This document shows positions 1 through 7,657 of a stretch of DNA of 64,000 nt, one piece after another. The DNA comes from Actinomadura violacea. GTDB lineage: Bacteria; Actinomycetota; Actinomycetes; Streptosporangiales; Streptosporangiaceae. The first letter of the stretch is position 1, and each line of letters opens with the position of its first letter. Below the pieces are notes generated by a model. It did not search any database. It was not told the origin of the DNA and saw only the letters and a list, made by a program, of their open reading frames with translations. A program made the translations under genes and the position numbers. Location: contig NZ_JAGEPF010000001.1 in NCBI RefSeq assembly GCF_017573465.1, forward strand, positions 124,001-188,000, in the 5' to 3' direction.

Positions 1-96
1 TTCTGCCAGACGGTGCTGCCGCGCCTGGCGTCCGAGCGCGCGATCACCGAGGCCACCACCCTCGACGTGATGGAGCTGCCCGAAGAGGCCTTCTGA
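1..96 (+). CDS. C-terminal fragment of an unidentified protein
   Basis: The first 31 codons of the window are open and end in TGA at 94-96 (last residues MELPEEAF). The start lies outside the window. The fragment is too short to assign a family. A strong hairpin follows 33 nt later, so this is the last gene of its transcription unit. Codon use (mostly G or C in third position) fits real coding sequence. Confidence 0.6.
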   Translation, partial: FCQTVLPRLASERAITEATTLDVMELPEEAF

Positions 97-128
97 GCCC
101 CTCCGCCTCCCGCGGACAGGGAAGCGCC

Positions 129-156
129 GGCCCCCGCCACCCGTGTGGCGGGGGCC
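129..156 (+). terminator. Rho-independent-like hairpin
   Basis: A perfect 12-bp stem (GGCCCCCGCCAC pairing with GTGGCGGGGGCC) encloses a 4-nt loop. It lies just downstream of the gene ending at 96. There is no U-tract, which is usual in actinomycetes. Confidence 0.75.
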
Positions 157-229
157 GCTGCCGTTCCGGCGCCCGGGTCACTAATGTGAGCGCCGTCCCC
201 CCGCCCCCCGAATCGAACCGGAGAACCCG

Positions 230-1723
230 ATGCCGGCAGGCCGCCCGCGGGATTACCGAAGCCGAAACCGTCTCGTCTTAAGCGTCCCCTTGGCCGTATC
301 GCTCGCCGGGGTGCTGGCCGCCGCCGGCTGCGCCGACTCCGGCAAGGCGAGCAAGAGCGACCCGCCGACGGCCAAGGGGGGCGGCCCCGTGACGCCCGCC
401 GCGACCACCGCCGCGGCCGGGTCCACCAAGGAGGGCTGGTTCGGCGGCCCGGACGGCCTGCACGCCCGGCTCCAGATCACCGGCGTCGAACGGCAGGGCG
501 CCAAGTCCGTCCTGAAGTACAGCGTCACCTCGCTCGACCAGGCCGCCAAGTCGGCGCCGCTCGCCATCAGCCTGCTCGACCCCGTCGCCGGGAAGCTCTA
601 CAAGCCCACCGCGTCCACCAGCGGCGAGCAGTTCGCGCCCGGCGCCACCCGGCAGATGCAGGCCGACTACCCGGCGATCCCGCAGAACGTCCAGAAGCTC
701 ACCGCGATCACCCCGGGCACGGCGGGGGAGTACGCCGGCGTCCCCGTGACGGGCACCGGCGACGCGCCCGCCGCCGGGTCGTCCACGGGGAATCCGGTCG
801 AGCTGTACGACATCACCGAGGGCGAGATCAAGGACGTCACGTCCAGCGGCACCGACGTCACGATGAACCTGCGCACCGACGTGCTGTTCGCGTTCAACTC
901 CGCCAAGCTCTCCGGCCGCGCCAAGTCCGTCCTGGACGAGGCCGCGCAGGAGATCAAGGCGAAGGCCGACCCGGACAAGAGGCCGCTGGCGTTCGACGGC
1001 TTCACCGACAGCAAGGGCGGCGACTCCTACAACCTCAAGCTGTCGCGCCAGCGCGCCGAAGCCGTCATGAACGAGATGAAGAAGCGGCTCGGCAACGCGT
1101 TCAAGTACTCCGCGCACGGCAAGGGCGAGTCCGAGCCCGTCGCCAAGGAGGGCGGCAAGGACGACGCGCAGGCCCGCGCCCGCAACCGCCGCGTCGAGAT
1201 CTCCTACGTCGTCCGGCAACAGGCCGACGGCACCACCGGCTCGTCGACCGCCGCCGCGAACGGCCGCGGCGGCACCGTCGCGCCCGCCGCGTTCCACGGC
1301 CAGGACGGCAACACCGTCGCCAGCCGCTACGGCCGCTTCGGCGCCGACAAGCGCCGCCTCGACGTCAAGCCGTTCTACCGGGACGGCGCCTACATCGTCT
1401 GCGTCTTCACCATCACCGACGAAGGCCCCGGCACCACCCCGGCCGACGCGAACTACGCGCACAAGGACTACCCGGGCGGCGCGTTCACTTCGTTCTCCGT
1501 CCTCGCGCAGGGCGGCAAGGACGTGTACCGGGCCGTCCGCATCGGCCCCGGCGACCCCGGCAAGCCCGCCGCTTACGTCGATCCGGGCCGCGCCACCTTC
1601 CTCACCGCCGTGAACCAGCCGCAGCGCGGGTTCATCTACGTGCCGGCCCCGCCCGGGAACATCTCCTCGGTCGTCTTCGACGGCGGCCCGTTCGGGAAGG
1701 TCCTCAACGTCCCGGTTCAGTGA
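230..1723 (+). CDS. OmpA-family lipoprotein with extra C-terminal domain
   Basis: A 497-residue secreted lipoprotein. The N-terminus is basic, followed by a hydrophobic segment and a lipobox (AAAGC; lipidated Cys about 34). Residues about 75-190 form a beta-rich domain. Residues about 195-330 are an OmpA-C/MotB-like peptidoglycan-binding domain (NSAKLS, DGFTDSKG, LSRQRAEAV, ARNRRVEI). A further beta-type domain of about 150 residues follows and has no recognised family. The ATG follows GGAGAA. OmpA domains bind diaminopimelate peptidoglycan, so this probably anchors the membrane surface to the wall. The domain order (beta, OmpA, beta) is unusual. The 3' end overlaps the convergent TetR gene by 20 bp. 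Confidence 0.85.
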   Translation: MPAGRPRDYRSRNRLVLSVPLAVSLAGVLAAAGCADSGKASKSDPPTAKGGGPVTPAATTAAAGSTKEGWFGGPDGLHARLQITGVERQGAKSVLKYSVTSLDQAAKSAPLAISLLDPVAGKLYKPTASTSGEQFAPGATRQMQADYPAIPQNVQKLTAITPGTAGEYAGVPVTGTGDAPAAGSSTGNPVELYDITEGEIKDVTSSGTDVTMNLRTDVLFAFNSAKLSGRAKSVLDEAAQEIKAKADPDKRPLAFDGFTDSKGGDSYNLKLSRQRAEAVMNEMKKRLGNAFKYSAHGKGESEPVAKEGGKDDAQARARNRRVEISYVVRQQADGTTGSSTAAANGRGGTVAPAAFHGQDGNTVASRYGRFGADKRRLDVKPFYRDGAYIVCVFTITDEGPGTTPADANYAHKDYPGGAFTSFSVLAQGGKDVYRAVRIGPGDPGKPAAYVDPGRATFLTAVNQPQRGFIYVPAPPGNISSVVFDGGPFGKVLNVPVQ

Positions 1724-2306
1724 CCCCGCGGCCCCGCACCAGGGGCAGGAACACCTCGTCCACGATCTCGGTCAGCACCGCGTCGGGGACGTCGGGCAGG
1801 CCGCGCGCCGCGTACTCGCCGCGCAGCATCGTCATCGGCAGCGCGGCCACGCGCGGATGCACCGCCTCCGGCGGCGCCTCGCCCCGCGCCACCGCGCGGC
1901 CGAGCATCGTCAGCCAGGCGTTGTCCATGGTGGTGTCGCCGGCCTGCTCCCGCAGCAGGCCCAGGAGCTGCGGGTCGTCGCCGGTCGCCGCGAGCAGCTC
2001 CCGGAGGACGGCGCCCTGCGGTGACGACCACGTCGCGTTCGCGCGCCTGAGCATCTCCAATGCGTCGCCGTGCAGCGTCCCGGTGTCCGGCACGGTCATC
2101 TGCGCGCGCGCGAGCTGCCGGTACGCGGCGACGCCCAGCGCCGCACGGTTCGGCCAGCGCCGGTAGATGGCGTTCTTGTTCGTGGCGGCGCGCCGGGCGA
2201 CCTTGTCCATGGTCATCCCCGCGTAGCCCGACTCGCGCATCTCGTCCGCCGCCGCCCGCAGGATCGCCTCCTCCAGGGCCGCGCCCCGCCGCCTGGTCGC
2301 CGTCAC
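1704..2306 (-). CDS. TetR-family transcriptional regulator
   Basis: A 200-residue protein with an N-terminal TetR helix-turn-helix: helices around residues 10-50, recognition region ending NAIYRRWPNRAAL. The C-terminal ligand-binding domain is variable and gives no clue to the inducer. It is divergent from the TIM-barrel-like gene at 2406. The gap contains two palindromes that could be its operators, so it probably represses itself and that neighbour. The GTG start has no clear Shine-Dalgarno sequence, so the start is uncertain by a few codons. Its last 20 bp overlap the convergent lipoprotein gene. Confidence 0.85.
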   Translation of the reverse strand: MTATRRRGAALEEAILRAAADEMRESGYAGMTMDKVARRAATNKNAIYRRWPNRAALGVAAYRQLARAQMTVPDTGTLHGDALEMLRRANATWSSPQGAVLRELLAATGDDPQLLGLLREQAGDTTMDNAWLTMLGRAVARGEAPPEAVHPRVAALPMTMLRGEYAARGLPDVPDAVLTEIVDEVFLPLVRGRGVTEPGR

Positions 2307-2307
2307 G

Positions 2308-2380
2308 GTACGCGCCGTACGTGATCGCGGTTCCTCGTTCCCACAAAAAGGAGCTTAGTCCCGCCCAAATAAGGTACCTT
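2308..2380. promoter_or_regulatory. Divergent promoter region with two GTAC-centred palindromes
   Basis: Two dyads lie in the gap between the TetR gene and the 2406 gene. GTACG-CGC-CGTAC is at 2308-2320, touching the TetR start. AAGGTACCTT is at 2371-2380, followed by CGTACC. Both share a GTAC core. Palindromes so placed beside a divergent TetR gene are typical repressor sites; the assignment is inference. Confidence 0.45.
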
Positions 2381-2405
2381 TCGTACCCTAAGAGTGGAGG
2401 GACGC

Positions 2406-3437
2406 ATGCGCGCCTACGGCATCACCTACGACACCGGCTTCACCTCCGCCGGAACCACCACCCACGAGCCCTTCGCCCCCGACCTCGTCCGCCGCGAGAT
2501 GCGGATCATCCGGGACGAGCTGCACTGCGACGCCGTCCGGATCACCGGAGGAGTCCAGGACCGCCTCGAAACCGCCGCGCGGCACGCCGCCGACGCCGGC
2601 CTGGAGGTCTGGTACTCGCCGTTCACCAACGGCCTCACGCAGGACGAGCTGATGGCGTTCCTCCTCGACGGCGCCGAACGCGCCGAGCGCATCCGCCGGT
2701 CCGGCGCGCCGGTCGTCTACCTCACCGGCTCCGAGGTCACCCTGTTCACGCACGGTTTCCTGCCTGGCGACGACTTCCGGGCCCGCGTGGGCCTGATGGC
2801 CGACCCCGCCCGCTTCCGCGCGGCGCTCCCCGACCTGCATGTCCGCGTCAACGACTTCCTCGGCCAAGCCGTCGCCGCCGTCCGCGAGCGCTTCTCCGGC
2901 CCCGTCGGCTACGCGTCCCTGCCCTTCGAAGGCGTCGACTGGACGCCCTTCGACGTGATCGCCACCGACGCCGGATACCGCGACGCCGACACCGCCCCCA
3001 CCTTCGGAGAGGCCCTCGCCGGCCAGACCCCGCAGGGCAAGCCGTTCGCCGTCACCGAGTTCGGCTGCACCACCCACCGCGGCTCCGCCGACCTCGGCGG
3101 CCACGGCGAGTCCGTTCTCGAGTACGACGACCGCGCCCGCCCCGTCCGCATGACGCGGCCCCTCGTCCGCGACGAGCAGGAGCAGGCCGACTACATCCGC
3201 GAACTCCTCGACGTCTGCGACAAGGCCGGCGTCGACGCCGCCTTCGTCAACACCTTCGCCCGCCGCGACCTCCCCACGTCGTCCGACCCGGAACGCGACT
3301 TCGACAAGGCGAGCTACGGCATCGTCAAGATCCTCGAACCCGGTGCCGACCGCCCCCGCCCCGACGTCCCCTGGACCCCCAAGGCGGCCTTCCACGCCCT
3401 GTCCACCTACGGCCGCACCCGAAGGGCCGCTTGCTGA
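2406..3437 (+). CDS. TIM-barrel (glycoside-hydrolase-like) conserved protein
   Basis: A 343-residue cytoplasmic protein, counted from the ATG at 2406. GGAGG lies 5 nt upstream, which makes it preferable to the GTG 12 nt earlier. It begins MRAYGITYDTGF and contains ITGGVQDRLETAARHAADAGLEV-type segments. Acidic residues end predicted strands (YLTGSEVTLF, ITDAG-like, AVTEFGCTTHRG), as in retaining beta/alpha-barrel glycosidases. The TEFG motif could carry a nucleophile Glu. Homologues in actinomycetes are usually left hypothetical or loosely called abortive-infection proteins. I cannot name a substrate. It lacks a signal peptide. The divergent TetR gene probably controls it. Confidence 0.7.
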   Translation: MRAYGITYDTGFTSAGTTTHEPFAPDLVRREMRIIRDELHCDAVRITGGVQDRLETAARHAADAGLEVWYSPFTNGLTQDELMAFLLDGAERAERIRRSGAPVVYLTGSEVTLFTHGFLPGDDFRARVGLMADPARFRAALPDLHVRVNDFLGQAVAAVRERFSGPVGYASLPFEGVDWTPFDVIATDAGYRDADTAPTFGEALAGQTPQGKPFAVTEFGCTTHRGSADLGGHGESVLEYDDRARPVRMTRPLVRDEQEQADYIRELLDVCDKAGVDAAFVNTFARRDLPTSSDPERDFDKASYGIVKILEPGADRPRPDVPWTPKAAFHALSTYGRTRRAAC

Positions 3438-3486
3438 AAGCGCCAGGCGGGCCGGCGCGACCGAAGCCGAAGTCGGCGTGGACGGC

Positions 3487-3516
3487 GAGGGCGCGCGCCG
3501 GTCGGCGCGCGCCCTC
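3487..3516. terminator. Bidirectional terminator hairpin
   Basis: A perfect 13-bp stem (GAGGGCGCGCGCC with its complement) has a 4-nt loop and sits between the convergent genes ending at 3437 and 3544. It can serve both. Confidence 0.75.
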
Positions 3517-3543
3517 TACCTCGGCCTCATCGGGTGGCCGTGG

Positions 3544-3768
3544 TCAGTTCCGGTAGCGGAAGACGATGCGGCCGCGCGACAGGTCGTAGGGGGTGAGTTC
3601 CACCAGGACCCGGTCTTCCAGGACGATCTTGATGTAGTTCTTGCGGATCTTTCCGCTGATGTGCGCGAGCACCCGGTGGCCGTCCTCGAGCTCCACGGTG
3701 AACATGGCGCTGCGCAGGCACTCGACGACCCGGCCCTCGACTTCGATGCCGTTCCTGTTCCTCGTCAT
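3544..3768 (-). CDS. infA: Translation initiation factor IF-1 (second, paralogous copy)
   Basis: A 74-residue S1/OB-fold protein. It keeps the full IF-1 pattern: [60 protein letters not shown]-1 binds the 30S A site during initiation. The usual actinobacterial infA encodes a protein starting MAKKDGAIE and sits beside rpmJ-rpsM. This one starts MTRNRNGIE and stands alone with a GNAT gene, so it is the accessory paralogue also known in streptomycetes. Its ATG overlaps the GNAT stop (ATGA), so translation is coupled. It would be made whenever the upstream stress-type promoter fires. Confidence 0.9.
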   Translation of the reverse strand: MTRNRNGIEVEGRVVECLRSAMFTVELEDGHRVLAHISGKIRKNYIKIVLEDRVLVELTPYDLSRGRIVFRYRN

Positions 3769-4544
3769 CGCACCAGCTCCAGGTTGCTGCCCGCCGGCCG
3801 GGCGCCGATGCCTTCGAGCAGTGCCGAGGCCGCTTCGTTGGATTCGTGGACTTCGGCCCAGGCCGTGTCGAAACCGGAGCGGTGCAGCGTCTCCAGCGTG
3901 TGGGCGAGCAGTGCCCGCGCGATGCCGCGGCGCCGCTCGCCGGCCCGGACCGCGAGCAGGCCGATGCGCGGCCGGATCACCGTCACCACCCGGACGAGGG
4001 CCAGGTAGCGGTCCGGTGCCGCGGCCACCGCGTACTTCGACGGGTCGACGATGGTGTCGCCCTCGGGGAGCGGGATCACCTCCGCGGGCATCGACCGCCA
4101 TCCGGCGGTCGCCTCGACCTCGTCGCGGATGGCGCGGTCCACCGCCCGCAGCAGGTCTTCGTCCGTCTGACCCGCGGGGACGATCGTCACGCCCGAAGGC
4201 GGCTGGACGTGGGCGAGCCCGGTGACCCGTGGATCGGTCGGGACGGCGTACTCCCACTCGCGGCGCCCGATCGTGAAACCGGCGCGCCGCCAGCGCACCG
4301 TCAGCTCGGTGTCGGCTTCGTCGACCAGGGTGTGCAGCGGCGCCGGCAGGTCCGCCAGCATCGCCTCGGCGAGCCGGTCGAAGGCGGCGTCGTGCCAGGC
4401 GTCGATGCTGACGAACAGGCGTCCGTCGGGGCGGTGCTCGGCGTATCCGCGGCCGACCACCAGGTCGTCGTCCAGCGCGTGCCAGTGCCTGTCGGCGACG
4501 CGCGTGACCGCGTAGCCGCTCAGGCGGGATGGGAAAGGCTTCAT
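3765..4544 (-). CDS. GNAT-family N-acetyltransferase
   Basis: A 259-residue protein. The C-terminal half carries the acetyl-CoA-binding GNAT core ([25 protein letters not shown], then [16 protein letters not shown]). The N-terminal half looks like a second, degenerate GNAT fold. The start chosen is the ATG at 4544, 6 nt after AAGGAG; an in-frame ATG at 4631 lacks such a site. It is first in an operon with the infA paralogue (4-bp overlap). The upstream leader contains a short peptide gene with an excellent ribosome-binding site and a possible WhiB7-like promoter. This suggests induction by ribosome stress. The substrate is unknown; antibiotic or ribosomal-protein acetylation is possible. Confidence 0.8.
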   Translation of the reverse strand: MKPFPSRLSGYAVTRVADRHWHALDDDLVVGRGYAEHRPDGRLFVSIDAWHDAAFDRLAEAMLADLPAPLHTLVDEADTELTVRWRRAGFTIGRREWEYAVPTDPRVTGLAHVQPPSGVTIVPAGQTDEDLLRAVDRAIRDEVEATAGWRSMPAEVIPLPEGDTIVDPSKYAVAAAPDRYLALVRVVTVIRPRIGLLAVRAGERRRGIARALLAHTLETLHRSGFDTAWAEVHESNEAASALLEGIGARPAGSNLELVR

Positions 4545-4593
4545 CGGTGTCTCCTTGAGGAGTGCCTCTGGGCGCTCCTGGCGACACCGAACG

Positions 4594-4647
4594 TCAGCCG
4601 GCGGACCGTGACGGGCTGAGGGAGCACCCATGGGTGACTGTGTTCAC
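4594..4647 (-). CDS. Putative 17-residue leader peptide upstream of GNAT/infA operon
   Basis: Fifty nucleotides before the GNAT start is a short open frame (GTG start, 17 codons, begins MNTVTHGCSL, TGA at 4594-4596). The near-perfect Shine-Dalgarno AAGGAGGTG (4655-4663 on the complement) ends 7 nt before the GTG. This is the strongest ribosome-binding site in the area, yet it serves no long gene. Leader peptides of this size are typical of ribosome-stalling attenuators. A 12-bp palindrome CACCCATGGGTG (4625-4636) overlaps it. The regulatory role is inferred. Confidence 0.5.
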   Translation of the reverse strand: MNTVTHGCSLSPSRSAG

Positions 4648-4687
4648 GGGGTCTCACCTCCTTGCGACGGTTCCACGATCCGCCACG

Positions 4688-4726
4688 ACGGTAACCATCG
4701 GGCGCCGCCTCGCTCAACTTCTTTTC
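4688..4726 (-). promoter_or_regulatory. Possible WhiB7-type promoter for GNAT/infA operon
   Basis: On the minus strand there is a -35-like TTGAGC (4712-4717), an 18-nt spacer and a -10 TACCGT (4688-4693). Directly upstream of the -35 is the AT-rich run GGAAAAGAAG. An A/T stretch abutting a TTGnnn hexamer is the recognised signature of WhiB7-activated promoters, whose targets include acetyltransferases and ribosome-protection genes. The assignment is by pattern only. Confidence 0.45.
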
Positions 4727-4760
4727 CGTGGGAGGCCGAGCGAGGCGCGCGCCCTCGCCG

Positions 4761-6095
4761 TCAGGGCTGGGACGGGAGGGTTTTGCAGGTGGAGGGGGAC
4801 GGCTTGCCGTTCAGGCGGTCGGTCAGCCAGGTGACGGCGGTGGGCTGGTCGAGGAGGAGCGGGGCGAAGTGGTTGAGGAGGGTCTTGTCGCCGAGGTTCG
4901 GCAGGTCGACGGGGACGTAGCCGACGTTGCCGCCCCGGCGGCACCAGTCGACGGCGAGCCGGCGCGCCTGGGCGTGGGGGACGATGTCGTCCTTGACGCC
5001 GGTCGCCAGCCGGACGGGGCCGGCGGGCTTGAGGGTGCCGATGCGCTGCTTGTCGAGGACGGCCTGCGCCGCCGGGATGGACGGGAGGATCTCGGCGATG
5101 GGCTTGCCGCTGACGCTCCATTTGGTGCTCGACGTGAAGCCGTACTTGAGGAGCGCGTCGCCCACGCACATGGTCGAGATGTCCTTGAGCGCGGCCTTGC
5201 CGGTGGCGTTGATGTTGGCGTCGACGATGCGGCGCAGGGCGGGGTCGGACTGGGCGAAGCCGTTGATCGACCAGCCGAGCGCGCCGACGAGGGCGCTGCC
5301 GTCGATGCCCTTCATGACGGCGGTCAGGTCGGCGGGCGGCGCGCCGGCGTAGGTGCCGGCGAGGTGGACGTCGGGCGCATAGGACGGCTGGAGTTCGGCG
5401 GCCGAGGCGCTGGCGCCGCCGCCCTGGCTGTAGCCGTACAGCCCGACCTTCGAGCGCGCCGTGATGGACGCCCCCGGGACGGCGTGTGCGGCGCGGGCGG
5501 CGTCCAGGAGGGCGTGGCCCTCGTCGAGGCGGTTGACGTAGGTGTGGAGGCGGTCGGTGGCGCCGAGACCGACGTAGTCGGTGACGACGACGGCCGCGCC
5601 GGTGGAGAGCAGCCGGTAGATCGACAGGTCCTCGTACGACACGGACATGGTGTCGCCGGTCAGCGTCAGCGGGTGCTGCAGGGCGTAGGACGGGGCGCAC
5701 TGGTCGCCCTGGCCCATCGTCCCGGAGGCCAGCGCGACGAGGGGGCGGGGGCCGTGCCCCTTCCAGGCCGCGGTGGGCTCGATGTAGGCGCCCGTCACCG
5801 CGACGGGCTTGCCGTTGGAGTCGGTGGACTTGTACATCAGCCGCGTCGCCTTGCCGGGCAGTGGACGGCCGTCCAGGCCGGGCAGGCTCAGCCCGAGGGG
5901 CAGCGCCTCGGTGCGGATCAGCGCGCCGTTGGCCGCCGGAAGCGCGGACGGCGGGTTGTAGAAGACCGGGATCGTGACCCCCCGGGACACCTCGGAGGTC
6001 GCGGCCTGGCCCGGTCCGGCCTGGACGGTCGCGGCGAGGACGCCGGCCGACGACACGGCCAGCACCCGGCGCATCAGGGACCCGGTTCTTCTCAT
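4761..6095 (-). CDS. Secreted lipase (LIP family, alpha/beta hydrolase)
   Basis: A 444-residue exported protein starting at the ATG at 6095 (GGAG 5 nt upstream; a GTG two codons earlier is less well placed). A twin-Arg/basic n-region and hydrophobic core end at AQAA-type residues (GPGQAATSE), consistent with a cleaved signal peptide. The nucleophile elbow is GYSQGG. VVVTDYVGLG and PAGPVRLATGVKDDIVP (acid region) fit the secretory triacylglycerol lipase family, which is usually 400-450 residues. It probably hydrolyses extracellular lipid esters. It is monocistronic, and no lipase chaperone gene lies nearby. Confidence 0.85.
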   Translation of the reverse strand: MRRTGSLMRRVLAVSSAGVLAATVQAGPGQAATSEVSRGVTIPVFYNPPSALPAANGALIRTEALPLGLSLPGLDGRPLPGKATRLMYKSTDSNGKPVAVTGAYIEPTAAWKGHGPRPLVALASGTMGQGDQCAPSYALQHPLTLTGDTMSVSYEDLSIYRLLSTGAAVVVTDYVGLGATDRLHTYVNRLDEGHALLDAARAAHAVPGASITARSKVGLYGYSQGGGASASAAELQPSYAPDVHLAGTYAGAPPADLTAVMKGIDGSALVGALGWSINGFAQSDPALRRIVDANINATGKAALKDISTMCVGDALLKYGFTSSTKWSVSGKPIAEILPSIPAAQAVLDKQRIGTLKPAGPVRLATGVKDDIVPHAQARRLAVDWCRRGGNVGYVPVDLPNLGDKTLLNHFAPLLLDQPTAVTWLTDRLNGKPSPSTCKTLPSQP

Positions 6096-6210
6096 GCTCA
6101 CTCCACGGACGGTGAATAAGAACTCACTTACTCTGCCATCCGTGGATCTTGGTTCCTATCAGCGGGGGGAACATCTCAGGCGCCGCGACCCGTGTTCAAC
6201 TGACAGAAGG

Positions 6211-6243
6211 CGAAGGCGCGCGCCGCAGCGGCGCGCGCCTTCG
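6211..6243 (-). terminator. Terminator of the bkd operon
   Basis: A perfect 15-bp stem (CGAAGGCGCGCGCCG with its complement) and 3-nt loop start 11 nt beyond the stop of bkdC. Confidence 0.8.
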
Positions 6244-6253
6244 CGGGTCCAGG

Positions 6254-7657
6254 TCAGGACCAGGCGAGCATCCGGAGGGGGTCCTCCAGCATGTCGCCGA
6301 CGTCGCGCAGGACGCGGGAGCCGAGCTCGCCGTCGACGATCCGGTGGTCGAACGACAGCGCGAGCGTGGTGACCTTGCGGATCGCCAGCTCGCCCTCGTG
6401 CACCCACGGCATGTCGCGGATCTGGCCGAACGCCAGGATCGCGGCCTCGCCGGGGGTGAGGATCGGGGTCCCCGTGTCCACGCCGAACACGCCGACGTTG
6501 GTGATGGTGATGGTGCCGTCGGACAGGTCGGCGGGGGACGCCTTGCCCGCACGGGCCTTGTCCGTGAGGTCGGTCAGCGCGCGCGCCAGGTCGGGCAGGG
6601 AGAGGTCCTGCGCGTCCTTGATCTTCGGGACGATCAGGCCCCGGTCGGTGGCGGCGGCGATGCCGAGGTTCACGTAGCGCTTCATGACGATCTCCGCGCC
6701 GGACGGGCCGTCCGCCCAGGCGGAGTTCACCATCGGGTGGCGCGCGACGGCGGTGAGCAGCGCGCGCGCGACGAGCAGGAGCGGGGACACCTTGACGCCG
6801 GCGAAGTCCGGCAGGTCGCGGAGCCGCTTCACCGCGTCCATGGTGCGGGTCACGTCGACCTGGAGGAACTCGGTGACGTGCGGCGCGGTGAACGCCGAAC
6901 CCGACATCGCGGCGGCGGTCGCCTTGCGGACGCCCTTGACCGCGATGCGCTCCTCGCGCTCGGCGGTGGCGCGGGGCGCCGCGGGGGCGGCGGCCTCACC
7001 GGACTGGGCGGCGAGGACGTCGTCGCGGGTGATCGACCCCTGGGGACCCGAGCCGGTGATCGTCGTGAGGTCGACGCCGAGGTCCTTCGCCATCTTGCGG
7101 ACGGGCGGCTTGGCCAGCGGCAGCCGGTTGTCCACAGCCTGTGGACGAACGGCGGGCGGCGGCGCGGGCGCCTGCGCCGGCACCTGCGCCGGCACCGAGA
7201 CCGGGGCGGCCGGCGCGCCGTTCGGCGCCTTGCGGGCGCGGCGCTTGGTCGTCCCCTCCTTCACCCCGTAGCCGACCAGGACGGGCTGCCGTTTCGGCTG
7301 GTCAGGGCTGGTCATGCCGGATTCGGCCGCGGACGGCACGCCCTCCTCGCGCATCGCCGCGGCCTGCGCCGGGGGCTCCGACACCGGGGTCGCGACGCCG
7401 CCTTCGGCCTCGGTGCTCACCGAGATGATCGGGACGCCGACGTCCACGGTCTGGCCCTCGGTGACGAGCAGTTCGGCGACGACGCCCTCGAACGGGCAGG
7501 GCAGCTCGACGATCGCCTTGGCGGTCTCGATCTCCACGATGGTCTGGTTGATCTCGACGGTGTCGCCGGGCTGGACGTGCCACTTGACGATCTCGGCCTC
7601 GGTCAGGCCCTCGCCGACGTCCGGCAGCTTGAACAGTTTCGGGCTCACCGGCGTCAC
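6254..7657 (-). CDS. bkdC: Dihydrolipoamide acyltransferase E2 of branched-chain 2-oxoacid dehydrogenase
   Basis: A 467-residue E2. The lipoyl domain spans residues about 5-80, with the lipoylated Lys at about 47 (EIETAKAIVELP). A Pro/Ala-rich linker follows, then the peripheral-subunit-binding domain at about 175-217 (VRKMAKDLGVDL, GSGPQGSITRDDV). The C-terminal catalytic acyltransferase domain has the HRIVDG active-site motif near residue 438. The GTG start overlaps the stop of bkdB by 4 bp, so translation is coupled. It transfers branched acyl groups from lipoate to CoA. The E3 subunit is not encoded here. A palindromic DnaA-box pair lies inside at 7128-7148. Confidence 0.93.
   Translation of the reverse strand: MTPVSPKLFKLPDVGEGLTEAEIVKWHVQPGDTVEINQTIVEIETAKAIVELPCPFEGVVAELLVTEGQTVDVGVPIISVSTEAEGGVATPVSEPPAQAAAMREEGVPSAAESGMTSPDQPKRQPVLVGYGVKEGTTKRRARKAPNGAPAAPVSVPAQVPAQAPAPPPAVRPQAVDNRLPLAKPPVRKMAKDLGVDLTTITGSGPQGSITRDDVLAAQSGEAAAPAAPRATAEREERIAVKGVRKATAAAMSGSAFTAPHVTEFLQVDVTRTMDAVKRLRDLPDFAGVKVSPLLLVARALLTAVARHPMVNSAWADGPSGAEIVMKRYVNLGIAAATDRGLIVPKIKDAQDLSLPDLARALTDLTDKARAGKASPADLSDGTITITNVGVFGVDTGTPILTPGEAAILAFGQIRDMPWVHEGELAIRKVTTLALSFDHRIVDGELGSRVLRDVGDMLEDPLRMLAWS
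7128..7148. repeat. Inverted DnaA-box-like pair inside bkdC
   Basis: TTGTCCACA-gcc-TGTGGACGA: a perfect actinobacterial DnaA box followed, 3 bp later, by the inverse of TCGTCCACA. Two similar palindromes lie at 38569 and 39291. Confidence 0.5.

Noticed and set aside
3544..4587. IF-1 fused to a long N-terminal Arg/Pro-rich region (347 codons)
   Set aside because: The extra part is the GNAT gene read in the wrong frame. IF-1 starts at 3768 with an ATG overlapping the GNAT stop.
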